A DNA stretch of 64,000 nucleotides from Trichormus sp. M33_DOE_039 (GTDB lineage Bacteria; Cyanobacteriota; Cyanobacteriia; Cyanobacteriales; Nostocaceae): assembly GCA_015296085.1 (NCBI GenBank), contig DVDT01000040.1, positions 1-64,000 on the forward strand. Direction: 5' to 3'. Positions 36,320 through 44,252 of the stretch are shown here, piece after piece. The position numbers and the translations under genes were made by a program. The first letter of the stretch is position 1, and each line of letters opens with the position of its first letter. The notes beneath the pieces are model-generated. The model was given only the letters and a program-made list of their open reading frames with translations, searched no databases and had not been told where the DNA came from.

Positions 36320-37093
36320 GTGAACGAAAGAGATAGAATTAGTGAATCTATAGCTGGAGTACGAATTGTTTTAGTAGAACCGGCTGGCCCGATCAACGTA
36401 GGCGCAACTGCCCGTGTGATGAAAAACTTTGGTTTAGGGCATTTAGTATTAGTTAATCCCCAATGCGATCGCCTATCAGCAGAAGCGATGAAAATGGCTG
36501 TTCATGCCAAAGAGATTTTAGAGTCAGCAATCGTGGTGGATACCCTACCAGAAGCCTTGCAAGGGTGTGTGAGTGCGATCGCCACAACCGGACGCGATCG
36601 CCATTGTCCATTCCCCTTAGAGACCCCTAGAACTGCCTTACCTTGGTTATTAGAACCAACCAATCAACCCGCAGCTTTGATTTTTGGTAGAGAAGACAGG
36701 GGATTAAGCAATGAGGAATTAAATTATGCTCACAGATTTGTTCGCATTCCCAGCAGTCCCAACTATCCATCCTTGAACTTAGCTAGTGCTGTGGGTATCT
36801 GCTGTTACGAACTAGCACAACAAGCACAAAAAGCACAACCAGAGAAAACACCGACCGTTACACTCACCGAACTAGCCTCCTTAGAATTAGTTGAGGCATA
36901 CTATCAGCAATTAGAATCCTTACTTCTAAACATTGGTTATTTGTATCCCCATACAGCAGCCAGCCGTATGGAAAAATTTCGCCAACTTTATAATCGCGCC
37001 CATCTCACAACTAATGAAGTCGCAATGTTGCGTGGTCTGCTCAGACAAGTAGAATGGTCAATTAATCATCAATCAGAGGAGACTGACTGTTGA
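36320..37093 (+). CDS. SPOUT RNA 2'-O-methyltransferase, TrmJ/TrmH group 1
   Basis: 257 residues with GTG start (GTGAACGAAAGA). Motif 1 VRIVLVEPAGPINVGATARV, motif 2 ALIFGREDRGLSNEEL and motif 3 IPSSPNYPSLNLASAVGICC define the trefoil-knot SPOUT family; GPINVGATAR plus a C-terminal helical tail of ~80 residues points to the TrmJ group, which methylates ribose 2'-OH at position 32 of tRNA. Full length. It follows the gvpA gap and is probably a single-gene unit. Confidence 0.88.
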   Translation: MNERDRISESIAGVRIVLVEPAGPINVGATARVMKNFGLGHLVLVNPQCDRLSAEAMKMAVHAKEILESAIVVDTLPEALQGCVSAIATTGRDRHCPFPLETPRTALPWLLEPTNQPAALIFGREDRGLSNEELNYAHRFVRIPSSPNYPSLNLASAVGICCYELAQQAQKAQPEKTPTVTLTELASLELVEAYYQQLESLLLNIGYLYPHTAASRMEKFRQLYNRAHLTTNEVAMLRGLLRQVEWSINHQSEETDC

Positions 37094-37375
37094 CGATTGT
37101 CAAAACAAATTAACGGAATTATTCCCAAAGCTTTGAAGATGGCATAAACTAAACACAAAAATGCTACTAAGTAGTAGTTATGCACTGGGTAGAGCAGAAT
37201 ATATAAAAAGGTCTAGGGACTAGGGACTAGAGGCTAGTAAAGTTTCTTCTGCCTCCTGCCTCCTGCCCTGCGAGTTCAGCAGTTGCTTACGGGGAGACTC
37301 TCTCTTGTGTGTACTGTTTTAACTCCTACCTCCTGCCTTAAACAACAATTTTTGAGTAAGTCACAAGGAGTGGCA

Positions 37376-38905
37376 GTGTCAGAGTCAGGTGACAAACAAA
37401 GAACTTCTTCGCGGCGACAATCCGCAAACCGTCGCCAGCGATCGCATACAGTTCAAAAAAGAGAAACAAAAAAAGCTAAAGTTCCCAACCAACAGCGTGT
37501 TGCCCCAGATGCAGCAGTAGTCACAAGCCCCTACAATAATGTTTTGCCTTACCCCATCACTTCTAAGGCGAGAAAGCCCAAACAAGGATTAGTGATGCCG
37601 ACGGCGGTTAAACCCATTCCCACTACGGCTAGGCAGATGTCAACGCCGCCGAGGAATGTCAAAGTTAAAACAGTGCGAGTGCAGAGACAACCGTTACCAA
37701 ACATGGGTAGACGAGTATCAAAAAAAACACGCTTAAAGCCAATGGCGAGAGCTATTTTATATGCCATTCGCTTATTGATTGTGGGAGTTGGCATTGGTGC
37801 GATCGTTGGCACAGTATTATCAGTTCTAGACCCTGCTAACCGCATTCCTTCCACAACGTCAACCACATCCAACAACGGTGGACAAGTGCAATCTCAGCCC
37901 CCCACAACTAACCCAACTCCCAGCTTGTATCTATCCCAAGAAATTCCGACCCTAAAAAATGCTGTGCAAGAGTTAGCCGCAGCCAATCCCAATCTTAGCC
38001 CTGGGGTGTTCTTAGTGGATTTAGATAGTGGCGGATACGTCAATGTTAATGCTGACAACAGTTTACCTGCGGCCAGCACAATTAAAGTGCCGATTTTAAT
38101 CGCCTTTTTCCAAGATGTAGACGCGGGAAAAATTCGCCTAGACGAAATGCTGACCATGCAGCAGGAAATGATCGTTGGTGGTTCAGGTAATCTCCAATAC
38201 AAACCACCCGGAACGCAATATGCTGCCCTAGAAGTGGCAACTAAAATGATTACCATCAGCGATAACACCGCCACTAATATGCTGATTGCCCGATTGGGGG
38301 GGATAGAAGCAGTTAATCAACGTTTTCAAAGTTGGGGTTTAACCAGCACCGTCATCCGCAACCCACTGCCAGATTTACAAGGTACAAACACCACCAGCCC
38401 CAAAGAATTAGGAAATTTACTGGCTATGGTCAGTCAAGGTAAATTAGTGACGATGCGATCGCGTGATCAAATACTTGATATTATGCGTCGCACACAACGA
38501 GATAATCTCTTGCCTGCTGGCTTAGATCAAAGCGCACGTGCATACCATAAAACAGGTGATATTGGCACTATGTTGGCAGATGCAGGTATAATTGATACCC
38601 CAACAGGAAAGCGTTACATTGCTGCTGTCATGGTACAACGTCCCAACAATGACCCTCGTGCCGAAAAACTCATTAGCTCAATTTCTCGCGCCGCCTACCA
38701 AGAATTTAGTCAAAGTTCCCCTACTCCAAATAACAGCAACATTCCCCCCACAACAGGCTATCAATCTCCGGTCATCACTGCACCAGTACCCATCAACCCC
38801 ACAACAAACTATCAATCTCCAGTCATCACTGCACCAGTACCCATCAACCCCACAACAGGCTATCAATCTCCTGTAGTGAATCAACAATATTATCCACCTA
38901 GATAA
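37376..38905 (+). CDS. Membrane-anchored class A beta-lactamase-like serine hydrolase
   Basis: 509 residues from GTG at 37376, chosen because AAGGAG lies 5 bases upstream; the frame is open further back (to 37283) through repeat-like DNA. The order is a basic Arg/Lys-rich cytoplasmic region (~1-110), a membrane segment (AILYAIRLLIVGVGIGAIVG), a Thr/Pro-rich linker, and a serine hydrolase domain with the three class A motifs: S234-T-I-K237, SDN in MITISDNTA, and KTG in AYHKTGDIG. The Glu of true class A beta-lactamases cannot be confirmed by eye. It probably acts on peptidoglycan-like substrates in the periplasm. The C-terminus has 17-residue tandem repeats. Confidence 0.87.
   Translation: MSESGDKQRTSSRRQSANRRQRSHTVQKRETKKAKVPNQQRVAPDAAVVTSPYNNVLPYPITSKARKPKQGLVMPTAVKPIPTTARQMSTPPRNVKVKTVRVQRQPLPNMGRRVSKKTRLKPMARAILYAIRLLIVGVGIGAIVGTVLSVLDPANRIPSTTSTTSNNGGQVQSQPPTTNPTPSLYLSQEIPTLKNAVQELAAANPNLSPGVFLVDLDSGGYVNVNADNSLPAASTIKVPILIAFFQDVDAGKIRLDEMLTMQQEMIVGGSGNLQYKPPGTQYAALEVATKMITISDNTATNMLIARLGGIEAVNQRFQSWGLTSTVIRNPLPDLQGTNTTSPKELGNLLAMVSQGKLVTMRSRDQILDIMRRTQRDNLLPAGLDQSARAYHKTGDIGTMLADAGIIDTPTGKRYIAAVMVQRPNNDPRAEKLISSISRAAYQEFSQSSPTPNNSNIPPTTGYQSPVITAPVPINPTTNYQSPVITAPVPINPTTGYQSPVVNQQYYPPR
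38747..38876 (+). repeat. 51-bp tandem repeat inside the serine hydrolase gene
   Basis: About two and a half copies of a 51-bp unit encoding PTTGYQSPVITAPVPIN, with few mismatches. It forms a Pro/Thr-rich tail at the C-terminus; such tails can bind cell wall or act as spacers. Copy number is likely variable between strains. Confidence 0.9.
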
Positions 38906-39031
38906 TTCAGTGGCGTGTAATATATTTATTTAAGGGTAAAAGAAAGACAGGGGAGACAACAAAGACAAGGAAGAATGCCCTATGCCTAGTTCCCAGTCCC
39001 TAACACCCAGTCCCCAATCCCTATCGTGATC

Positions 39032-39403
39032 ATGACTTCAACTCCCCCTTCAATTCAGTTTTTTGCAGGCATTTACGAAGAACTGAGTAACGTCAGTTTA
39101 CGCCGAGAAGTTCGTACTGGTAAACGCATAGTGATGATGACGTTCGAGCAATTGCAGGCGTTGGAAGGATTCAATAGTTTTACCAAACAATCATTAAATG
39201 CCTTACTTTTAACTGATGAAGAAGGTGAAATTAATATCACACCTTCTTCAACTCGATTCATTTTTGGGGGTGATGAAGGTGACGAACTTAGGGGAGTAGA
39301 ATGCAAATTTGAAGTTGAGCGTGATGATCATTGGGAAAGATTCATGCGCTTTATGCACCGTTATGCTGAAGCTAATGGCATGGAATATGGGGAAAAATCT
39401 TGA
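39032..39403 (+). CDS. psb28: Photosystem II assembly factor Psb28 (Psb28-2-like)
   Basis: 123 residues from ATG (a GTG two codons upstream at 39026 is also possible). The core motifs SIQFFAGIYEELSNVSLRRE, SSTRFIFGGDEGDELRGVEC and DDHWERFMRFMHRYAEANGM with MEYGE fit Psb28, which binds PSII assembly intermediates on the cytoplasmic side of the thylakoid. The paralog type is uncertain; the N-terminus and GRR-like insert suggest Psb28-2. Single gene, preceded by heptamer repeats. Confidence 0.88.
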   Translation: MTSTPPSIQFFAGIYEELSNVSLRREVRTGKRIVMMTFEQLQALEGFNSFTKQSLNALLLTDEEGEINITPSSTRFIFGGDEGDELRGVECKFEVERDDHWERFMRFMHRYAEANGMEYGEKS

Positions 39404-39447
39404 TTAGTCGTTAGTCGTTAGCTACTATCCCCAATACCCCTACACCC

Positions 39448-40566
39448 CTAAACTTTCTGATACCTCATTCCTGGTAATTGTGAAACTAAACCCATCAGTT
39501 CTAACTGTAATAACGCACTAGAAACTGCACTAGTATTCATACCTGTTTTCTGTACAAGTAAATCAAAAGGCATGGTATCCAATGCAATTACATTGATCAC
39601 CTGTTGCAGTTCTGGTGATAAAGTAGGCAAACTTAATTGTTCTGATGTTGGGGATGTATCAACAACATCAATCTGTGGGATTGCTCCCAGCATTTTGAGT
39701 AATTCATCTAATTCTTTAAGAATCAACGAAGCACCTTGATTGATTAATTTTAAACACCCTTGGGACGGGTAATCATCTAATCTTCCAGGAAGTGCATATA
39801 CATCTCTACCAAAATCATTGGCGTAGCTAGCTGTAATTAACGCACCGGATTTCAACGGTGCTTCTATGACTAAGATGGCACGGCTTAAACCGGCGATAAT
39901 TCGATTACGACGGGGAAAATGAATGCGATCTGGCGGAGTTTTGGCAGGATATTCACTAACAACTAGTCCGTTCTTCAAAATCTGGTTGTACAAATCTTGA
40001 TTTTTGTGAGGATAAATCACATCCACACCAGTACCAACAACAGCGATTGTCCGTCCGCCAGCTTTCATAGCTGCACTATGACTTTCTGTGTCGATTCCTT
40101 CCGCCATCCCAGAAACTACTGTAAAACCGTTTTTCGCCAAGGCTATACTAATTTGACGAGTCCAACGAATGCCATAATCTGATGGTTTTCTTGTTCCTAC
40201 GATCGCCACTAAGGGTTTTTGTCCTAGATTTTCCGATAATTCCACTTCACCTCGATAGTACAAAATCGGCGGTGGGCTAGGAGTTTCTAGAAGTAACTGG
40301 GGATACTCAGCATCGGCTGGTGTCCAGAAATGAGGATTTTCTTTTTGGTGCTGAATGAGTAATTGTTGGGGATGAAGACGCGATCGCTGTTGCACAACTT
40401 TTGTTAAAGTTTGCATACCAAAACCTTCAACTTCTGCCAATTGTGCTTGACTAGCCTGCCATGCTGCCGCCAACGTGCCGAAATGCTGTTGTAGTCGTTG
40501 CAGTAATACCGGCCCAATTCCAGAAATTTGCGCCCACGCTAGCCAATACGCGCGTTCTTCCGACAC
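39448..40566 (-). CDS. dprA: DNA-processing protein DprA/Smf
   Basis: 372 residues from GTG at 40566, which has GAGG about 8 bases upstream and begins SEERAYWLAWAQISGIGP; the frame is open to 40647 through a less conserved 27-residue extension. An N-terminal HhH/SAM-like region is followed by the extended Rossmann DprA domain (VAIVGTRKPSDYG, VVSGMAEGIDTESHSAA, VVGTGVDVIYPHKN, FPRRNRIIAGLS) and a C-terminal winged-helix domain (~315-372). DprA loads RecA on incoming single-stranded DNA during transformation. Full length. Confidence 0.95.
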   Translation of the reverse strand: MSEERAYWLAWAQISGIGPVLLQRLQQHFGTLAAAWQASQAQLAEVEGFGMQTLTKVVQQRSRLHPQQLLIQHQKENPHFWTPADAEYPQLLLETPSPPPILYYRGEVELSENLGQKPLVAIVGTRKPSDYGIRWTRQISIALAKNGFTVVSGMAEGIDTESHSAAMKAGGRTIAVVGTGVDVIYPHKNQDLYNQILKNGLVVSEYPAKTPPDRIHFPRRNRIIAGLSRAILVIEAPLKSGALITASYANDFGRDVYALPGRLDDYPSQGCLKLINQGASLILKELDELLKMLGAIPQIDVVDTSPTSEQLSLPTLSPELQQVINVIALDTMPFDLLVQKTGMNTSAVSSALLQLELMGLVSQLPGMRYQKV

Positions 40567-40694
40567 TTTGATATCCTCGCACCCAATGACTTCATTGTTC
40601 CCAAAAAGCTGGGAGCAATCCCACAGATGGAATTGTCTAATGCCCAATGCCCATTCAGCTAAAATCGGAATGTTTAGTGATTTGAGCTTAAATT

Positions 40695-41060
40695 GTGGCT
40701 ACTGTATCTTGTCCCAAATGTCAGCAACTCGTTGATAGTCAGGCTGTTACTTGTCCCTATTGTCGAACAACACTCAAAGCCTATGGTCATCCTGGTGTAA
40801 CTCTACACCGCGCCAAGAAAAATGAGTACCTATGTGAAAGCTGCACTTATCATCATGATGATACCTGCAACTTTCCTCAACGTCCCTACGCTAAAGACTG
40901 TACTTTGTACGAAAATATTGCTGAAAGACAAGCTCTATTAGAAGAACAGAATAATGCTACTAGTTTGACCACAAGTATTAATAATTGGATAAAACGTCAT
41001 CAGGCTTTATTAATATTACTAGCTTTATTATTTATTTGTTTACTGATTGCTATGCACTAA
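40695..41060 (+). CDS. Zinc-ribbon protein with C-terminal membrane anchor
   Basis: 121 residues, GTG start. An N-terminal zinc ribbon (CPKCQQLVDSQAVTCPYC) is followed by a second cysteine cluster (CESCTYHHDDTCNFPQ..CTLY), and one membrane segment ends the protein (ALLILLALLFICLLIAMH). It would be tail-anchored with metal-binding domains in the cytoplasm. Divergent from dprA. Function unknown; possibly nucleic-acid or protein binding at the membrane. Confidence 0.75.
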   Translation: MATVSCPKCQQLVDSQAVTCPYCRTTLKAYGHPGVTLHRAKKNEYLCESCTYHHDDTCNFPQRPYAKDCTLYENIAERQALLEEQNNATSLTTSINNWIKRHQALLILLALLFICLLIAMH

Positions 41061-41164
41061 CAGAATTAAATATAGCGGTTTGCAGTTGAATAGAATACAG
41101 ACCTAATACCATTTCACTAAAAAAATGATAAAGATAATTAGGGAAAAAATATGAGCAGAAGTTG

Positions 41165-41674
41165 ATGGCAGGAGTCACTAAAGTAAAAATAAAAGAGTCA
41201 GTAGAAGAATTACATGATCTGCTGAGAAAACAAAAAACAGCATTAGGGAAAGAACGAATTCAAGCGTTGTATTTACTGAAGATAGGGCAGGTAAAGACAA
41301 TACAAGATTTGGCAGTGGTGTTGGGAAGAGGAAGTGCGACAGTACAAAGGTGGTTAAAGGCTTACACAGAGTCGGGAATTACTAGTTTGGTATCAAGAAA
41401 GAAAGGATCAGGGCGACCACCAATCATTAACACGGAAGTAAGAGAGCAACTTTCAAAAGAATTAGAAGACCCCCAGGGATTCAAAAGTTATGAAGAAATA
41501 AGAACATGGTTAAAAGCGGTGGAAGGGGTAGAAGCTTCATACAAGGTAGTACACGATACGGTGCGTTATCAAATGAAAGCGAAGCTAAAAGTGCCGCGTG
41601 CAGTAGGCATAAAACACCAGGAAGAAGCGGAAGAAGAGTTTAAAAAAACTTCCCCAATACTTAGAAGTAATTAA
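41165..41674 (+). CDS. IS630 transposase, N-terminal frame
   Basis: 169 residues (ATG at 41165). It carries a helix-turn-helix DNA-binding region (IQDLAVVLGRGSATVQRWLK) and a second one (FKSYEEIRTWLKAVEGVEAS). The frame runs into a stop shortly after A7 (41642-41648); the downstream frame continues the protein, so a +1 (or -2) shift at TTTAAAAAAACTT would make the full transposase. Programmed frameshifting is known in the IS630 group; a mutation is the alternative. Confidence 0.85.
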   Translation: MAGVTKVKIKESVEELHDLLRKQKTALGKERIQALYLLKIGQVKTIQDLAVVLGRGSATVQRWLKAYTESGITSLVSRKKGSGRPPIINTEVREQLSKELEDPQGFKSYEEIRTWLKAVEGVEASYKVVHDTVRYQMKAKLKVPRAVGIKHQEEAEEEFKKTSPILRSN

Positions 41675-42236
41675 AAAATACCTCATACCAACAAAAGACA
41701 AAAACAGAAGCATCAGATATTGGTGTGAGGATGAAAGCCGTGTAGGGTTGAAAACTGAACCTGGTAGATTAATAACAATAAAAGGTACCAAGCCTATTGG
41801 TATTATGCAATGGAAACGAGAGAATTTTTATTTATACGGTTTAGTAGAACCATTAACTGGAAAGTACTTTATCTGGGAATTCTCTCATTTAAATGCAGCT
41901 TGTTTTCAGATTTTCTTAGAAAAGTTTTCTGCCACTTATACTCAAGATATACATATCATTCAGCTAGATAATGGTGCTTTTCATTTTAGTCAGCAACTTC
42001 AGATACCAGAAAATATAATTTTATTGTTTCAACCTCCACATACACCACAAGTTAATCCCATCGAGCGATTATGGGAGGAAGTTAAAAGACATTTGGCATG
42101 GGAAAGCTTTGGAACGTTAGATGAATTACGGCAATTTATCTGGAACCGTTTAGAGAAATTAAACACATCAATCGTTGCTTCTATTACAGGTTGGGATTTT
42201 ATTCTTGATGCTTTATTTGCATCAGATTTTTCGTGA
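41640..42236 (+). CDS. IS630 transposase, catalytic frame (DDE)
   Basis: About 198 codons, open from the A7 run; no start of its own is needed if frameshifting occurs. The catalytic acids are D in WCEDESRVGL (near 41130+600, 41721-41748), D in IIQLDNGAFH (near 41970) and E in NPIERLWEEVKR (near 42060), an intact DDE triad. The frame stops just inside the right inverted repeat. Complete catalytic domain, so the element may be active. Confidence 0.85.
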   Translation, partial: LKKLPQYLEVIKKYLIPTKDKNRSIRYWCEDESRVGLKTEPGRLITIKGTKPIGIMQWKRENFYLYGLVEPLTGKYFIWEFSHLNAACFQIFLEKFSATYTQDIHIIQLDNGAFHFSQQLQIPENIILLFQPPHTPQVNPIERLWEEVKRHLAWESFGTLDELRQFIWNRLEKLNTSIVASITGWDFILDALFASDFS

Positions 42237-42244
42237 ATTGGTAT

Positions 42245-42314
42245 AACCCCTAACCCCTTCCCTACAAGGGAAGGGGAATAAAACTCAAAGCCTCTTTCCT
42301 TATAGGAGAGAGGT
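42245..42314. repeat. Dispersed repeat, copy 5 (next to the IS630 element)
   Basis: CCCCTTCCCTACAAGGGAAG forms the first stem, and CCTCTTTCC..GGAGAGAGG the second. It joins the right end of the IS630 element, so the IS may have inserted beside the repeat or carried it. Confidence 0.85.
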
Positions 42315-42457
42315 CAAAACTGTGCTACACCCAACAGAAAACCGCTATATTTAATTTTGACCACAAGAAAGGTCTTAAATCAGCAATTATTAAGTGGTGA
42401 AGTAATAATGGCTAAAATCCCTACTATGAGATTCTTATCTTGTTACAGTGTAGTACC

Positions 42458-43747
42458 TTAAAAAATGAAAATAACTTGCAATTCCCAATGAGAGTCTTGA
42501 CGCACAATTTCAATTTGTTTAATGAATTCTCGAAAGTAAAATCTGCGTTCTGCTTCTGATAAATCTAACCAAAATTGAGGAATAGAAACCGCCTGAGCAA
42601 CGGATAATAAATTGACTGGAGGGAGTGTTGCTTGCTGGGCTTGGAGTGTAGATATTTCTGTACGGAGTTTATAGGCTCTTAACTTGGCTGTGTCTGCATC
42701 TAAGATACCAGCTTCTACTAAATTGGGTAACTGTTCGAGAATGGATTGCTGATGAGCGATCGCATCTCCTAAACTACCTTTAACTGCATCCAACTGCGGC
42801 GAATTCAACCCCGCTACTGCTGGGGCTAAATCACAACACACCTTATCTATGGTACGTTCTAAAATTTCTTGGTAAGCAATAGCCCGACATTTGGGCTTTT
42901 GCGGACAATTAATTGGGCGTAAATAGAGATATTCTTTATCTTGATGACGTTGGGTGACACGGGTAATTGTCATGTGTGACTGACACTGCTGACAAACGAT
43001 TAACCCAGCCAAAGAACGCGGCGCACTTGCAGCACGAGAAGGTAAACGACTATTCCGGCGTAAAAGTCTATCAATTTGGGCAGCTTCTTCTCTAGAAATG
43101 ATCGAAACATGGGTATCAGAGATAATTTCCCCATTTTGATAGGCAGTATCCCCACGATAAACCGGATTAGTCAACCACCGTCTGCCAGTAGTCACAGAAA
43201 TTTTTTTACCATATTTTTTTCCTAGGTGACGTACAGCACCCCTAAGAGAACCGTAGAGTAAAAAGTGATCGAAAAAATCCTTGACCACTGGCGATGTACT
43301 GCGGTCTATAGTATATTTTCCCTTACCTCGACGATAACCGTAGGGAGGTTTACCGGGAGGTGGCGCAGCTTCAAGACGGTTACGCGCGTGTCCTTGACGG
43401 ATGCGTCGGCTACGTTGCTGACGTTGAATTTCATGGAGTAACTTCACTAAATCTGCACGTAAATGAGAAGTTTCTGAATTGTAGGCTTGTTCTGTAGCGA
43501 TAACAGTCACACCTAGAGATGTGAGTTGACTGAGGCGATCGCTAACTTCCTCAACATTATCCCCCAATTCTTCTAAACGACGCACCAGCAGACAATCTAC
43601 AGATTCAGTGTGACAGTCTATCAACAACTGTTGCAACTGCGATCGCCCACCCAAATCCGCATACACCAAACCCACCTCCTGTCCCCAATCAATTGATACG
43701 GGAGCAGTTTCTAATAAAGGATCAGTGTAAATGTAGGCGATAGTCAT
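42458..43747 (-). CDS. Large serine recombinase relative with degenerate catalytic domain
   Basis: 429 residues. Residues ~120-330 contain the recombinase domain (PPYGYRRGKGKYTIDRSTSP, WLTNPVYRGDTAYQNGE) and a zinc-ribbon (CQQCQSHM..CPQKPKC), followed by a coiled-coil region and tail, as in large serine recombinases such as XisF. The N-terminal resolvase domain is altered: the usual YxRVS/T motif with the nucleophilic serine reads IAYIYTDPLLE, and the DRLxR motif reads EELGDN. It may therefore be inactive in strand exchange and used as a DNA-binding protein. No attachment sites seen. Confidence 0.82.
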   Translation of the reverse strand: MTIAYIYTDPLLETAPVSIDWGQEVGLVYADLGGRSQLQQLLIDCHTESVDCLLVRRLEELGDNVEEVSDRLSQLTSLGVTVIATEQAYNSETSHLRADLVKLLHEIQRQQRSRRIRQGHARNRLEAAPPPGKPPYGYRRGKGKYTIDRSTSPVVKDFFDHFLLYGSLRGAVRHLGKKYGKKISVTTGRRWLTNPVYRGDTAYQNGEIISDTHVSIISREEAAQIDRLLRRNSRLPSRAASAPRSLAGLIVCQQCQSHMTITRVTQRHQDKEYLYLRPINCPQKPKCRAIAYQEILERTIDKVCCDLAPAVAGLNSPQLDAVKGSLGDAIAHQQSILEQLPNLVEAGILDADTAKLRAYKLRTEISTLQAQQATLPPVNLLSVAQAVSIPQFWLDLSEAERRFYFREFIKQIEIVRQDSHWELQVIFIF

Positions 43748-43808
43748 TAGTCAATAGTTATTCGTTCTCTTCCCCCTACACCGCTACACCCCTACACCCC
43801 CAATCCCC

Positions 43809-44168
43809 TCACCCCTGACTAAGTTCAATCACGTTCCCATCTGGATCTTTGACAAAGATGGCAGCCCGACCGGAAGCACTGGCCTGGATGGGATAATTTT
43901 GATTAAGTAATTCTTGTTTAGCTGCGTCCAAATCTGCAACAGAGAAAGCGATGTGGGGATTGCGCCCCCACTTTTCGTTGGGGTTTTCTGTAGGTACATC
44001 TGATGCAACTATGAGGTGGATTTGATAGTTACCCAGTTGATACCACGCACCAGGATATTTTAAAGTGCGGTCGATTTTGGATAAGCCTAAAACCCGTCCA
44101 TAGAAATTTTCTGCTTGTTCTAAGTCAGTCACAAGAATAGCTGTGTGGAGACTCTGAGTAATCTGCAT
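43809..44168 (-). CDS. VOC-family (glyoxalase/bleomycin-resistance fold) protein
   Basis: 119 residues, full length for a single VOC unit: TQSLHTAILVTDLEQAENFY at the N-terminus, WGRNPHIAFSVADLDAAKQE in the middle and IFVKDPDGNVIELSQ at the end. Metal ligands are probably H in LHTAI, H in IHLIV/PHIAF and E in VIELSQ. Substrate unknown; glyoxalase, dioxygenase and resistance proteins share the fold. It lies between the recombinase relative and a radical SAM gene on the same strand. Confidence 0.88.
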   Translation of the reverse strand: MQITQSLHTAILVTDLEQAENFYGRVLGLSKIDRTLKYPGAWYQLGNYQIHLIVASDVPTENPNEKWGRNPHIAFSVADLDAAKQELLNQNYPIQASASGRAAIFVKDPDGNVIELSQG

Positions 44169-44252
44169 TGTTGGTAAAGTGCTATTTTGGGGATTGGGGA
44201 TTGGGGAATTGGGAATAAATAATAATTTACAATCAATTGCCCCATACCCAAT

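Larger units (their letters stand above)
41106..42244 (+). mobile_element. IS630-family insertion sequence
   Basis: About 1.14 kb with inverted ends: ATACCATTTCACTAAAAAAA at the left and, as the reverse complement of the right end, ATACCAATTCACGAAAAATC. The flanks contain TAA/TAA, fitting the TA-containing target of IS630. It carries a transposase in two overlapping frames. The right end abuts copy 5 of the dispersed repeat. Confidence 0.85.

Noticed and set aside
37283-37375. TTG start of the serine hydrolase frame
   Set aside because: The region is repeat-like and lacks a ribosome-binding site; AAGGAG supports GTG at 37376.
38747-38876. Possible CRISPR-like tandem repeat
   Set aside because: The repeats are in frame, back to back with no spacers, and encode a Pro/Thr-rich tail.
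40567-40647. Longer dprA start
   Set aside because: The extra 27 residues do not resemble DprA; GTG at 40566 has a ribosome-binding site.
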